Shown one piece after another: positions 25,288 to 33,338 of a DNA stretch of 64,000 nt. Below the pieces are notes generated by a model. That model ran no database searches and was not told the DNA's origin. It was given only the letters and a program-made list of their open reading frames with translations. Position 1 is the stretch's first letter. Every line of letters starts with the position of its first letter. This stretch comes from Clostridium sp. OF09-36 (GTDB lineage Bacteria > Bacillota > Clostridia > Lachnospirales > Lachnospiraceae), in the NCBI RefSeq assembly GCF_003481985.1, contig NZ_QUMD01000014.1, positions 19,811-83,810 on the forward strand, in the 5' to 3' direction. The position numbers and the translations under genes are program-made.

Positions 25288-27168
25288 ATGACACGAAAAC
25301 AAAGGCACTTGCTCACACGCATTATCGTGGCGGCGGTGCTGTTTCTTGCAGGCAGCTTGCTCCATCTCCCTGAATTGGCGGAGATGGCGGTCTTTCTCGT
25401 CTGCTATGTGGTTGTCGGCTGGGATATTGTCTGGAAGGCAATCACGAACATCCTGCATGGACAGGTGTTTGACGAAAATTTCCTGATGACGATTGCCACC
25501 ATCGGCGCACTCATTTTGGGCGAACATTCCGAGGGTGTCGCCGTTATGCTGTTTTACCAGGTGGGCGAATGGTTCCAGTCCTATGCGGTGTCCAAGTCCA
25601 GAAAATCTATCGCAAGCCTGATGGACATTCGCCCGGACTATGCTAACATCGAAAGGGACGGAAAACTGGTTCAGGTTGACCCGGACGAGGTTCAGATCGG
25701 AGAAACCATTGTTGTGAAACCGGGAGAGCGCATCCCGCTGGACGGTACGATTCTCAAAGGCTTCTCCACCCTGGACACTTCGGCCCTGACCGGAGAATCC
25801 ATGCCCCGCGAGGTGGAGCCGGGAATGGAGGTCATCAGCGGCTGTATCAACCAGACCGGCATCCTGAACATTCAGACCACAAAAGAATTTGGGGAATCCA
25901 CCGTAGCCAAAATCCTTGACCTTGTGGAAAACGCAAGCGATAAGAAGGGCCGTATTGAGAATTTCATCACACGCTTTGCCAGGTATTATACCCCGGTAGT
26001 GGTATTTGCTGCTCTGGCGCTGGCAATCCTGCCGCCGCTGATTACCCAGCAGCCATTCAGCACCTGGATTTACCGGGCCTTGACCTTCCTGGTGATTTCC
26101 TGCCCCTGTGCGCTGGTCATCTCCATTCCGCTTAGTTTCTTCGGAGGCATCGGCGGCGCGTCCAAGATCGGCGTTCTGGTAAAGGGCAGCAACTATCTGG
26201 AGGCTCTGGCAAATACCGAGGTCGTGGTCTTTGATAAGACCGGCACACTGACAAAAGGCTCCTTTGCGGTCAGCGAGATCCACCCTGTCGGCATGAAGGA
26301 AGCGCAGCTTTTGGAGCTGGCCGCATACGCTGAGGACTACTCCAACCACCCGATTTCTCTTTCTATTAAAAACGCCTATGGACAGAAAATCGACAACAGC
26401 CGAGTTTCCGATGTCCAGGAAATTGCCGGTCACGGCGTGCAGGCCGTGATTGACGGGAAAACGATTCTGGCCGGAAACACCAAGCTGATGGAGAAAGCGC
26501 ATATTAAGTACACGCCATCCTCAGCTGTCGGCACCGTGGTCTATCTGGCCTGTGACGGGAAATACGCTGGATGTATCATCATTGAGGACGAGATCAAGGC
26601 CGATGCTCCAGCCGCAATCAAGCTGCTGAAATCTGCCGGTATCCGCAAAACGGTCATGCTGACCGGCGATGCAGATGCCGTTGGAAAGAAAGTCGCAGGG
26701 CAGCTTCATCTGGATCAGGTTTATACTGAACTGCTGCCCGCTGATAAGGTTGACCGCGTGGAAAGCCTGCTGAAGCAGAAAAGCGAAAAAGGTATGTTGG
26801 CCTTTGTTGGGGATGGTATCAATGACGCTCCCGTACTGGCGCGGGCCGATGTCGGTATTGCTATGGGCGGCTTGGGTTCCGATGCGGCCATTGAAGCTGC
26901 TGACGTGGTTCTTATGACGGATGAACCGTCCAAAATTGCCGCTGTTATGAAGATCGCCCGTAAGACGATCCGCATCGCAAATCAGAATATTGTGTTTGCC
27001 CTGGGCGTGAAATTCCTGGTTCTGATTTTAGGTGCGCTAGGCTATGCAAATATGTGGGCGGCGGTGTTCGCGGATGTAGGCGTTTCCATTATTGCGATTC
27101 TCAATGCCATCCGCGCCATGCGGGTCAAGCTGCCGGATATGCCAGCGGGCAGCACAAATCAGGGTTAA
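25288..27168 (+). CDS. Zn/Cd-type heavy-metal P1B ATPase
   Basis: This 626-residue metal exporter has the motif SCPCALVISIP in the metal helix, TGES in the actuator domain (DTSALTGESMPREV), DKTGT near residue 315 and GDGINDAPVLARADVGIA near 520. The CPCALVIS signature and absence of an N-terminal HMA domain point to zinc, cadmium or cobalt rather than copper. ATG 25288 (MTRKQRH) follows AAAGGAGAATACACT, so the upstream in-frame codon was rejected. A bidirectional terminator follows. The two ArsR genes downstream are likely sensors for it. Confidence 0.92.
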   Translation: MTRKQRHLLTRIIVAAVLFLAGSLLHLPELAEMAVFLVCYVVVGWDIVWKAITNILHGQVFDENFLMTIATIGALILGEHSEGVAVMLFYQVGEWFQSYAVSKSRKSIASLMDIRPDYANIERDGKLVQVDPDEVQIGETIVVKPGERIPLDGTILKGFSTLDTSALTGESMPREVEPGMEVISGCINQTGILNIQTTKEFGESTVAKILDLVENASDKKGRIENFITRFARYYTPVVVFAALALAILPPLITQQPFSTWIYRALTFLVISCPCALVISIPLSFFGGIGGASKIGVLVKGSNYLEALANTEVVVFDKTGTLTKGSFAVSEIHPVGMKEAQLLELAAYAEDYSNHPISLSIKNAYGQKIDNSRVSDVQEIAGHGVQAVIDGKTILAGNTKLMEKAHIKYTPSSAVGTVVYLACDGKYAGCIIIEDEIKADAPAAIKLLKSAGIRKTVMLTGDADAVGKKVAGQLHLDQVYTELLPADKVDRVESLLKQKSEKGMLAFVGDGINDAPVLARADVGIAMGGLGSDAAIEAADVVLMTDEPSKIAAVMKIARKTIRIANQNIVFALGVKFLVLILGALGYANMWAAVFADVGVSIIAILNAIRAMRVKLPDMPAGSTNQG

Positions 27169-27177
27169 GCGCAATAG

Positions 27178-27213
27178 AAATGCGCCGCAACTTTCACACG
27201 CTGCGGCGCATTT
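27178..27213. terminator. Bidirectional terminator
   Basis: AAATGCGCCGCA (27178-27189) pairs perfectly with TGCGGCGCATTT (27202-27213). It separates the P1B ATPase (rightward) from the end of the leftward ArsR gene. Confidence 0.85.
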
Positions 27214-27215
27214 CC

Positions 27216-27581
27216 TTATTGTTCAGTCGGGCATGATACTTCAAACAACGCATCTATGGCATGATGCAGGAGCTTTGCCTGCGGCGTGTCCGACAGCGAA
27301 TAATAGACTTCTTTTCCGTCCCTGCGGCTTGAAATGATCCCGCTCTTTTTTAATATCCGCAGATGATGTGACACAGCAGGGGCGCTCATATCCACAGCCG
27401 CCGCGAGATTGCATACACATTCTTCACAATGGCACAGCAGCCACAGAATCCGCAGCCGGGTCGGATCGCCAAGCTGCTGAAATAAAAATGATATATCCTT
27501 AAACCCTTCCGCAGAGGGCATCTTATTTAAGACTTTTTCAATATTCTGTCCGTGGTTATGGGGTAGATTGTAATGCGGCAT
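27216..27581 (-). CDS. ArsR/SmtB-family metal sensor, CxC type
   Basis: This 121-residue repressor has a winged helix (LGDPTRLRILWLLCHC, then AVDMSAPAVSHHLRILKKSG). The CEECVCNL motif in helix 3 matches the alpha-3 metal site of CadC/ArsR-type sensors, which bind Cd, Pb, Zn or As and then leave DNA. His residues near the N-terminus (MPHYNLPHNHG) may complete the site. ATG 27581 follows GAAGGAGCTGATTTT; a longer frame upstream lacks a ribosome site. It is divergent from the second ArsR gene and shares its control region. Confidence 0.88.
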   Translation of the reverse strand: MPHYNLPHNHGQNIEKVLNKMPSAEGFKDISFLFQQLGDPTRLRILWLLCHCEECVCNLAAAVDMSAPAVSHHLRILKKSGIISSRRDGKEVYYSLSDTPQAKLLHHAIDALFEVSCPTEQ

Positions 27582-27664
27582 AAAAATCAGCTCCTTCCTG
27601 TGACTATGATACTGACATAATTCTTGTCTGTCAAACAGCTTCATTATAGATTGGAGAAAAATAC

Positions 27665-27982
27665 ATGAACGAAACAGAGAAAAAAACTTTTTCCGCTCCA
27701 AGCCCTGGCGAATTGGAACAATTAACCGAGCTTCACAAAGCGATGGGCGATTACACACGGATGCGGATACTTTGGTATCTGATGCAGAAAGATTCTTGCG
27801 TCAGCGAACTGGCACAAAAGATGGAGGTCACAGAATCGGCCATATCCCACCAGCTTCGTGCGCTTTGGATTGTCCGGTTAGTGCAATCACGCAAGGCCGG
27901 GAAAAACGTGATTTATTCCTTGCAGGACGAACATATCCGGTGGATTCTTGAAGAAACCTACGCTCATATTTCAGAAAGATAA
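27665..27982 (+). CDS. ArsR-family regulator, second copy
   Basis: This 105-residue winged-helix regulator (MGDYTRMRILWYLMQKDSC, then VTESAISHQLRALWIVRLV, ending in a metal-binding-type helix with HIRWILEETYAHISER) resembles the CzrA/NmtR branch, which senses Zn, Co or Ni through C-terminal His and Asp residues. It lacks the CxC of the divergent ArsR, so the two would respond to different metals. The start follows GGAGAAAAATAC. Intervening DNA (27582-27664) must contain both operators; no clear palindrome stands out. Confidence 0.85.
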   Translation: MNETEKKTFSAPSPGELEQLTELHKAMGDYTRMRILWYLMQKDSCVSELAQKMEVTESAISHQLRALWIVRLVQSRKAGKNVIYSLQDEHIRWILEETYAHISER

Positions 27983-27986
27983 AAAC

Positions 27987-28016
27987 GCAGCCCCTGTGCT
28001 GTTTTGCAGGGGCTGC
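27987..28016 (-). terminator. Terminator of the nitroreductase gene
   Basis: GCAGCCCCTG (27987-27996) pairs with CAGGGGCTGC (28007-28016). On the minus strand the stem is followed by GTTTTTATC, so it fits a Rho-independent terminator for the nitroreductase. It can also block read-through from the ArsR gene. Confidence 0.8.
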
Positions 28017-28028
28017 GCGGGTATTCAA

Positions 28029-28547
28029 TTACAGCGTTTCGTAGGAAACCAGCTGGCTCATCGGGATGCGCTGCTTATTGAAGCGATTGGGGTCGCCGGT
28101 TCCTTCATCGGAATAGCCGACAACCAGAATGTTGACCGGCTCCAGGTTGGCCGGAAGGTCAAATTCCTTGCGCAGAACATCGGGCTTGAAGTAGCATACC
28201 CACACCGTTCCAAGGCCCAGCTCTGTGGCCTGGAGCATCATGTGGTCGGTCAGGATGGAGGCGTCAATGTCACCGGTCTGCTTCTGATCGAAAGGCCGTA
28301 CCCACGCCTTATCGTGATCGGCGCAAACAATAATAGCCAGGGGCGCACCGTAGATATTGGCCGCTTTACTGATCTTCGCAAGACCTTCCTCGCTCTGAAC
28401 GGCAATCAGGCGAATCGGCTGAAGGTTGGCAGCGGTCGGGGCCACATGAGCAGCCTCCAGAATCTGCTCCAGCTTCTCAGGTTCTACCTTCGTTTCCTTG
28501 TAATCGCGTACCGACATACGCTGCTTTGCAATCGTGATAAAATCCAT
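28029..28547 (-). CDS. Nitroreductase-family flavoprotein
   Basis: This 172-residue FMN-dependent oxidoreductase is of the nitroreductase family. The N-terminal RMSVRDYKETKV motif and the AAHVAPTAANLQP segment bind FMN phosphate, and GLGTVWVCYF belongs to the core. Such enzymes reduce nitro compounds, quinones or related electrophiles with NAD(P)H. ATG 28547 follows GAAAGGAC. The gene is divergent from an HxlR regulator, a standard pairing for electrophile-induced oxidoreductases. It has no direct metal role. Confidence 0.9.
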   Translation of the reverse strand: MDFITIAKQRMSVRDYKETKVEPEKLEQILEAAHVAPTAANLQPIRLIAVQSEEGLAKISKAANIYGAPLAIIVCADHDKAWVRPFDQKQTGDIDASILTDHMMLQATELGLGTVWVCYFKPDVLRKEFDLPANLEPVNILVVGYSDEGTGDPNRFNKQRIPMSQLVSYETL

Positions 28548-28604
28548 AATATATAGTCCTTTCAGTATTTTTATTTTGAGCATATCAAATCAACCATTGA
28601 CCTA

Positions 28605-28666
28605 ATTGTAGCACTAGAACACAAAACCGCAAGAATGCACTTTTTCGGAAGATACTTCCCAAAAAG
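28605..28666. promoter_or_regulatory. HxlR operator and nitroreductase promoter
   Basis: CTTTTTCGGAAG (28640-28651) and CTTCCCAAAAAG (28655-28666) form an inverted repeat with one mismatch around ATA. It lies between the divergent genes. A leftward promoter, -35 TTGCGG (28632-28627), 16 bases and -10 TACAAT (28610-28605), lies just downstream. An HxlR dimer bound here could control both genes. Confidence 0.6.
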
Positions 28667-28697
28667 ATAGCACCTTGCGGGAAAGGAGAGCCATTTT

Positions 28698-29054
28698 ATG
28701 AAATGTGAAAAAAATCAATTCAACTGCCCAGTTGAGGCAACCCTGTCTTTGATCGGCGGCAAGTATAAGCCGTTGATCCTCTGGCATCTGATTGACCATC
28801 CATTACACTATATGGAGTTACAGCGGCTGATTTCAAACGCCACGCCGAAGATGCTTTCGCAGCAGCTTCATGATCTGGAAAACAACGGCATGATTCATCG
28901 TGAAGTGATTCCAGAAAAGCCGCCCAAGACGGTATATTCTCTTACCCCATTTGGACAGAGTATTGTTCCTATTCTGGATGCAATGTGCCAGTGGGGAAAC
29001 AACTATCTGGACGGCCTGGATGTTCAGCCGCCATGCTGTCAAAGTCGCAAATAA
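28698..29054 (+). CDS. HxlR-family regulator
   Basis: This 118-residue winged-helix regulator of the HxlR/YodB type has the conserved N-terminal cysteine (FNCPVEATLSLIGGKYKPLI), which in relatives senses quinones and aldehydes by thiol chemistry. Further motifs are LQRLISNATPKMLSQQL and a wing NGMIHREV. Two more cysteines end the protein (PPCCQ). The start follows AAAGGAGAGCCATTTT. It probably controls the divergent nitroreductase and itself. Confidence 0.9.
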   Translation: MKCEKNQFNCPVEATLSLIGGKYKPLILWHLIDHPLHYMELQRLISNATPKMLSQQLHDLENNGMIHREVIPEKPPKTVYSLTPFGQSIVPILDAMCQWGNNYLDGLDVQPPCCQSRK

Positions 29055-29057
29055 AAG

Positions 29058-29093
29058 GCTGGGCATAGCTGACGAAAAACGGCTATGCCCAGC
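29058..29093 (+). terminator. Terminator of the HxlR gene
   Basis: GCTGGGCATAGC (29058-29069) pairs perfectly with GCTATGCCCAGC (29082-29093) and is followed by TTATATTTTC on the plus strand. It lies right after the HxlR stop. Confidence 0.85.
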
Positions 29094-29107
29094 TTATATT
29101 TTCTGCT

Positions 29108-29695
29108 CTAAATTTGTGACTGCCGGACGTAATTGCACAGCGCGGCAAAGTCAACATGGGGATTCTTACTTAAAATCTGTTGCAGGCTTTCCCCGGCCTT
29201 TTGATGCAGCTTCGGCTTTTTCAGATCGTCCAAGCGGAAGAAGATATTGAGCCGCCTGCCGACAGTAAACAAAAGCCTTTCATCCGGTGGCAGGGTCAGA
29301 AAGCGGTCAATCGTAGAGAGCATTTCCTGTTTCTCTGTTCGCAGATTTCCCCTGACCTCCAGAAGCAGATTGACGATGTGTTCATTCACATAGTAACTGT
29401 CCATCTCATGTAGCTGCTGCAAGAATAACTTTTGCTCTATAACGATTTCTTCCTCCGATTGCAGAGTAAACGAGCCATCCCTGACAAACTCGCCCAGCTT
29501 GGACTCTAGCTTAATACCCGTGGCGTGGACACGGATAAAATCAGGCTGGATGATGTTCAACGCCTTTGCTGTTTGAGCAGCATTTTCTTCAGACAGCTCC
29601 TTGCCGCCGATCCCCAGCAATATGAACTCCGACAAGATCATGTCCGCATCTTTTGCCATGCAGCCGCTTCGTACAACGGTAGCGGAACCGTTCAT
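29108..29695 (-). pseudogene. Radical SAM protein, N-terminal half missing
   Basis: This 195-residue frame matches only the C-terminal half of a radical SAM enzyme: ILSEFILLGIGGKELSEENA belongs to the late barrel strands, followed by IIQPDFIRVHATGIKLESKL and a helical tail. The CxxxCxxC cluster motif and early barrel are absent; upstream in the same frame is a stop just before 29695. The catalytic part is lost, so it is probably a remnant. It overlaps the end of the upstream frame (29589-29885) by about 100 bases, which suggests a deletion or recombination junction near 29690. Confidence 0.55.
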
Positions 29696-29885
29696 TGCTA
29701 AAGCGGTTGCTATTGATTACCCGAAGCAGATAGTCGGTAAACTTTGGTGGCATGATGCTCTCAATACTTACCACAACTTTTCGCTCCGGGCTGTTATGAA
29801 TTTGAGTAATCAGGGAAGAAAGCACCTGCGGAGATAAGATGATAAAATCCATTCCTCCCTTGATAATTAGCGTGTACTCTTTCAT
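29589..29885 (-). CDS. Unrecognised 98-residue protein, possibly chimeric at its end
   Basis: The frame starts at ATG 29885 after GGGACCTAAA and encodes EYTLIIKGGMDFIILSPQVL and SIESIMPPKFTDYLLRVIN, then a basic tail (RFRYRCTKRLHGKRCGHD) that is read from the DNA of the radical SAM remnant in another frame. The first 65 residues look like a genuine small alpha-beta protein, while the tail looks like out-of-frame sequence, so the gene is probably truncated at its 3' end. No family is recognised. It follows the ABC permease. Confidence 0.45.
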   Translation of the reverse strand: MKEYTLIIKGGMDFIILSPQVLSSLITQIHNSPERKVVVSIESIMPPKFTDYLLRVINSNRFSNERFRYRCTKRLHGKRCGHDLVGVHIAGDRRQGAV

Positions 29886-29900
29886 TTTAGGTCCCTTTTT

Positions 29901-29933
29901 CATACGGCCAGTGTAACCGACACTGGCCGTATG
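29901..29933. repeat. Perfect 14-bp inverted repeat after the ABC permease
   Basis: CATACGGCCAGTGT (29901-29914) pairs with ACACTGGCCGTATG (29920-29933) around AACCG. It follows the permease stop and overlaps the leader of the next leftward gene. There is no U-run after it on either strand, so it may be an attenuating or mRNA-stabilising hairpin rather than a simple terminator. Confidence 0.6.
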
Positions 29934-29943
29934 TTAGAACACA

Positions 29944-32505
29944 TCAATCAGTTGCCCGCAGTCTTTCCACGATACTTTGCTTCTCCAAATTCTTAAAGCA
30001 GATATAGGGAATAACGATTGCAAACGCAATCAAAATCGGCGTACAGATTACCAGCGGCAATAGTGTAAAGTGGAATGTTGCCGTCCAGTCACCGGCCACC
30101 ATCATACGGACACCAACAGCTACTGCCACAGTGCCTAATACATAAGCTGCCAGCAAAGTGCTTCCCGCGTAATACAAGCCCTCGTCGATCAGCATACGCC
30201 GGAGCTGCCGTTTTGTCATGCCGATGCTCTGGATCATGGCAAATTCTTTCTGGCGGGAAACAATCGCTGTTACCATCGAATTGACGAAATTCAGAATACC
30301 CACAAAAGCAATGATAAGGCTGATTGCAAAGCCCATCACAGTGTTCGCCCGTGTCTGTTCCTGATAATGCTCAATCAAAGTGGATTTCGCAGTATAATTC
30401 AGGCTCTTGTCCACGTCTTGTTGATATTGGATCAGCATTTCTTCCGCCTGCGGCTGGTATTCCTCGGCTACATCAAAGAACAGCTTCCGCAGAGTGTTAT
30501 CCGGGTACATAGCCCGGAATGTATCGGCAGGAAGATAGAAAGAAAGGAAATCTTGTGTGCTGCTGTTTACGCCCTCGGTAATGGTGGGAATATCCGCCAC
30601 AATCGCCATAACCTCGTATTGCTGACCGTTCAACTCTACCGTATCACCAACAGAATAAGTCGGCTGTGTTTCTTTCTCACTGTCCTCTGCACCGGTAGCC
30701 GCTTCCATCACTACATAGCCCCCGGACAAGAATTTCTCTTTGTCAAAGGTGCCATCCAATATCCTGCCGTCCTGTGCAAAGGTGTCCAGAATCAGGCCGT
30801 CAATGCCGTATAGAATGGAAGTACATTCGCCGCTGTCGATCATGTCGTGATAGGCTTCTGCCAGCCCTGCATCCGTTGCTTCAATATAGGTCAGCCGGTC
30901 ATCAGCGTTATAGTAGGTCTGGATATTTTCAAGAGCAGACGCCCCGATTTTATGCGTAAATACCTGCGAATACAAACGCCCTGTTGCTTCCAGCCCGGAA
31001 AGTCCCTCAATGTTCTGTACCAGCTCCGGGGAAATGGTGGTGCCGTAGGGATTGTAGGTGCCAAAGGTGGAAGAAATCGAACTGTCCTCTACCTCAAAAT
31101 CACTGATAACTGTCTGGCTCATGTACTTATCAATATCAAAGCTGGCATTTTTCGCATAGACACATGAAAGCAGCACAAGCCCCAGCGTCAGGGAGCAGAT
31201 TACCGTAATGGTGCGCTTTTTGTTCCGGCCTAAGTTAGCCAGAGCCATCTTCGGGATGCTTGCGCCGCCGGTGCTTTTCTTTGTTTTCCGTTTGCTATTC
31301 GTTCCGGCGTCGGTGTAACGCAGAGCTTCCATTGGGGAAACCTTACCGGCGATTTTCGCAGGCTTCATGCAGGAGATCAGAACCGTCAAATAAGCAAACA
31401 GCGCAGAGCCGATGAAGATATAGGGATTGACCGCTGTTTTGGCTTCTCCCGTTGTCCCGGTTATCATGACCGGAACCAGCACGGCCCCCAGCAGATACCC
31501 GATCACAAGCCCGATAGGAATACCAATCAGCGACAGGCGGTTGGCCTGCCCGTAAATCATCTTCTTTAACTGTCTTTTGGTTGTCCCCAAAGTTTTCAGT
31601 CGGCCATAAAAGCGGATGTCACTGGCAACAGAGATCTGAAAGATGTTATAGATAATCAGATAACCGCTTGCAAATACCAGAACCATGCAAATTGCCATCG
31701 GCAGAACTTCACGGTTGATATTCTGGTTCATTGTGGAATCATAAGCAGCATTGGGAGAAAGGGACACATTGGACAGGCCGGTGTCGGCTAAAATCTGTTC
31801 CGCCACATCTTCCAAATTGCTGTCGCTGTATAGGTCGATATGGAGCATCACCGTTCCTAATACCTGCCCGTTTGCCAACTGTTCCACTTGGTCGATACTT
31901 GCACACTGGCTTTGAACAAAGGCTTCGGAAACCCATGCCATACTTGCCATAGCAGCAGAATTTCCATCCCAATAGCCGGAGAGGGTAAAGGTGCTGGTGG
32001 TGATTTCTTCCCCGTTTAAGTCCTTACGCCATTGCAGGGTGATTTCCTGCCCCAATTCATAAGGCAGCCCCATTTTATCAAGGGTAATAGTGTCCAAAGC
32101 AATCTCATTTTCCTGCACCGGCATAGTTCCCTCGGTGGGATAGGAAAAGCTGGAACGGGCATAGTTTTCATCCCCATAGCGGATTTCTACCTGCCGCCCG
32201 GTCAATTCCTTGTTTTCAGCAATTCCAACCACAATGCTTTTGCCAAAGTCCCGGACAGCTTCATGGGTGGTGATCTTCTCCACATCCGCGTCCGTCATGA
32301 TGCCGGAACTCAAATGGCTGTTATATCCGGCCTGCTGAAAATTCATGTTCCGCAGGTTTTCAACCATGCTCTGTGACAGGACAAACAGAGATGTAAACAT
32401 TACCGTTGTCAGAACAATGGCAAAGATGGCAACCAGATTGCGCGTTTTGTTTGCCTTGAAACTGCGGTTTGTCAATATGCGTATCATTGATTTTTGTCTT
32501 TTCAT
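29944..32505 (-). CDS. FtsX-type ABC transporter permease
   Basis: This 853-residue membrane protein has two FtsX/MacB-type permease units: an N-terminal helix near residue 25, a large extracytoplasmic domain, three helices (about 280-400), a second extracytoplasmic domain with its own leading helix near 440, and three C-terminal helices. This is the layout of peptide- and antibiotic-responsive exporters in Firmicutes. It starts 12 bases after the ATPase gene. With the LytTR/GHKL pair upstream, a role in peptide antibiotic or bacteriocin resistance is plausible (inference). Confidence 0.9.
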   Translation of the reverse strand: MKRQKSMIRILTNRSFKANKTRNLVAIFAIVLTTVMFTSLFVLSQSMVENLRNMNFQQAGYNSHLSSGIMTDADVEKITTHEAVRDFGKSIVVGIAENKELTGRQVEIRYGDENYARSSFSYPTEGTMPVQENEIALDTITLDKMGLPYELGQEITLQWRKDLNGEEITTSTFTLSGYWDGNSAAMASMAWVSEAFVQSQCASIDQVEQLANGQVLGTVMLHIDLYSDSNLEDVAEQILADTGLSNVSLSPNAAYDSTMNQNINREVLPMAICMVLVFASGYLIIYNIFQISVASDIRFYGRLKTLGTTKRQLKKMIYGQANRLSLIGIPIGLVIGYLLGAVLVPVMITGTTGEAKTAVNPYIFIGSALFAYLTVLISCMKPAKIAGKVSPMEALRYTDAGTNSKRKTKKSTGGASIPKMALANLGRNKKRTITVICSLTLGLVLLSCVYAKNASFDIDKYMSQTVISDFEVEDSSISSTFGTYNPYGTTISPELVQNIEGLSGLEATGRLYSQVFTHKIGASALENIQTYYNADDRLTYIEATDAGLAEAYHDMIDSGECTSILYGIDGLILDTFAQDGRILDGTFDKEKFLSGGYVVMEAATGAEDSEKETQPTYSVGDTVELNGQQYEVMAIVADIPTITEGVNSSTQDFLSFYLPADTFRAMYPDNTLRKLFFDVAEEYQPQAEEMLIQYQQDVDKSLNYTAKSTLIEHYQEQTRANTVMGFAISLIIAFVGILNFVNSMVTAIVSRQKEFAMIQSIGMTKRQLRRMLIDEGLYYAGSTLLAAYVLGTVAVAVGVRMMVAGDWTATFHFTLLPLVICTPILIAFAIVIPYICFKNLEKQSIVERLRATD

Positions 32506-32517
32506 GGTATCACCGCC

Positions 32518-33183
32518 TTACTCTGCAATCCGTCCATCTTCGATATGAATGGTACGATCTGCCTGCGCTGCAATTTCCGGGTTATGGGTAATCATTACAA
32601 TGGTCTGATGAAATTTCTGGCTGGTGACTTTCAAAAGCTCGATCACTTCATCACTGGTCTTGCTGTCCAGATTGCCGGTCGGCTCGTCGGCAAGGATGAT
32701 TGCCGGTTTGCTGGCTAAAGCTCTTGCAATGGCAACGCGCTGCTGCTGGCCGCCGGAAAGAGTGTTGGGCATATTGTAGAGCTTCTTTTCCAGCCCCAGC
32801 AAAGCCACGATCTCTTTGATAAATTTCTGATCCGGCTTTTTCCCGTCAAGCTGGATGGGCATAACGATATTTTCATACACATTCAAGACGGGAACCAGAT
32901 TGTAGTTCTGAAAGATAAAACCGATCCGCTGGCGGCGGAACACAGTCAAGTCCTCGTCTTTCAGCTTGCCCAGCTCGTAATTATCTACTCTGACAGAGCC
33001 GGAAGTGGGGCGGTCTAATCCCCCCAGCATATTCAGCAGGGTTGACTTGCCGCTGCCGGATGTGCCGATGATGGCAACAAACTCGCCCGGCTCAATGGAA
33101 ATGCTCACGCCGTCCAGCGCCTTAACAATATTCGGCTCGGTGCCGTATTGCTTTGTCAGTTGTTTGGTGCTTAAAATACTCAT
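32518..33183 (-). CDS. ABC transporter ATP-binding protein (MacB/LolD type)
   Basis: This 221-residue ATPase shows all core motifs: Walker A GTSGSGKSTLLN, Q loop FQNYNLVP, signature LSGGQQQRVAIARAL, Walker B ILADEPTGNLD and the H loop MITHN. It belongs to the MacB/LolD/FtsE-like group that pairs with FtsX-type permeases, here the next gene. The ATG follows AAAGAGGTTATAGAAT. Expression is probably from the LytTR-linked promoter at 33222-33289. Confidence 0.95.
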   Translation of the reverse strand: MSILSTKQLTKQYGTEPNIVKALDGVSISIEPGEFVAIIGTSGSGKSTLLNMLGGLDRPTSGSVRVDNYELGKLKDEDLTVFRRQRIGFIFQNYNLVPVLNVYENIVMPIQLDGKKPDQKFIKEIVALLGLEKKLYNMPNTLSGGQQQRVAIARALASKPAIILADEPTGNLDSKTSDEVIELLKVTSQKFHQTIVMITHNPEIAAQADRTIHIEDGRIAE

Positions 33184-33221
33184 ATTCTATAACCTCTCTT
33201 TGCTTTTTGTGTTTTTTTTTC

Positions 33222-33289
33222 ATTATATCCGGGCAAAAGAAAGGCACAATGGAAAATGCGTAAACTAACATCTACAATGAAAAAACTAA
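33222..33289 (-). promoter_or_regulatory. ABC promoter with LytTR-type direct repeats
   Basis: AATGCGTAAACTAA (33255-33268) and AATGAAAAAACTAA (33276-33289) are direct repeats 21 bp apart, so they face the same side of DNA. They end 4 bp before a weak -35 (ATTGTG, 33250-33245), which is 17 bases from -10 TATAAT (33227-33222), all on the minus strand. Two spaced repeats next to a poor -35 are typical for LytTR activators; the regulator at 34619 is the likely ligand. Confidence 0.65.
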
Positions 33290-33306
33290 GTCTGCACAAA
33301 AAAGAA

Positions 33307-33331
33307 ACGCCGCTTCGTGAAGAAGCGGCGT
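33307..33331 (-). terminator. Intrinsic terminator of the kinase gene
   Basis: ACGCCGCTTC pairs with GAAGCGGCGT (33307-33316 with 33322-33331). On the minus strand it follows the kinase stop by 7 bases and is followed by TTTCTTTTTT. Confidence 0.88.
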
Positions 33332-33338
33332 CAATCTG

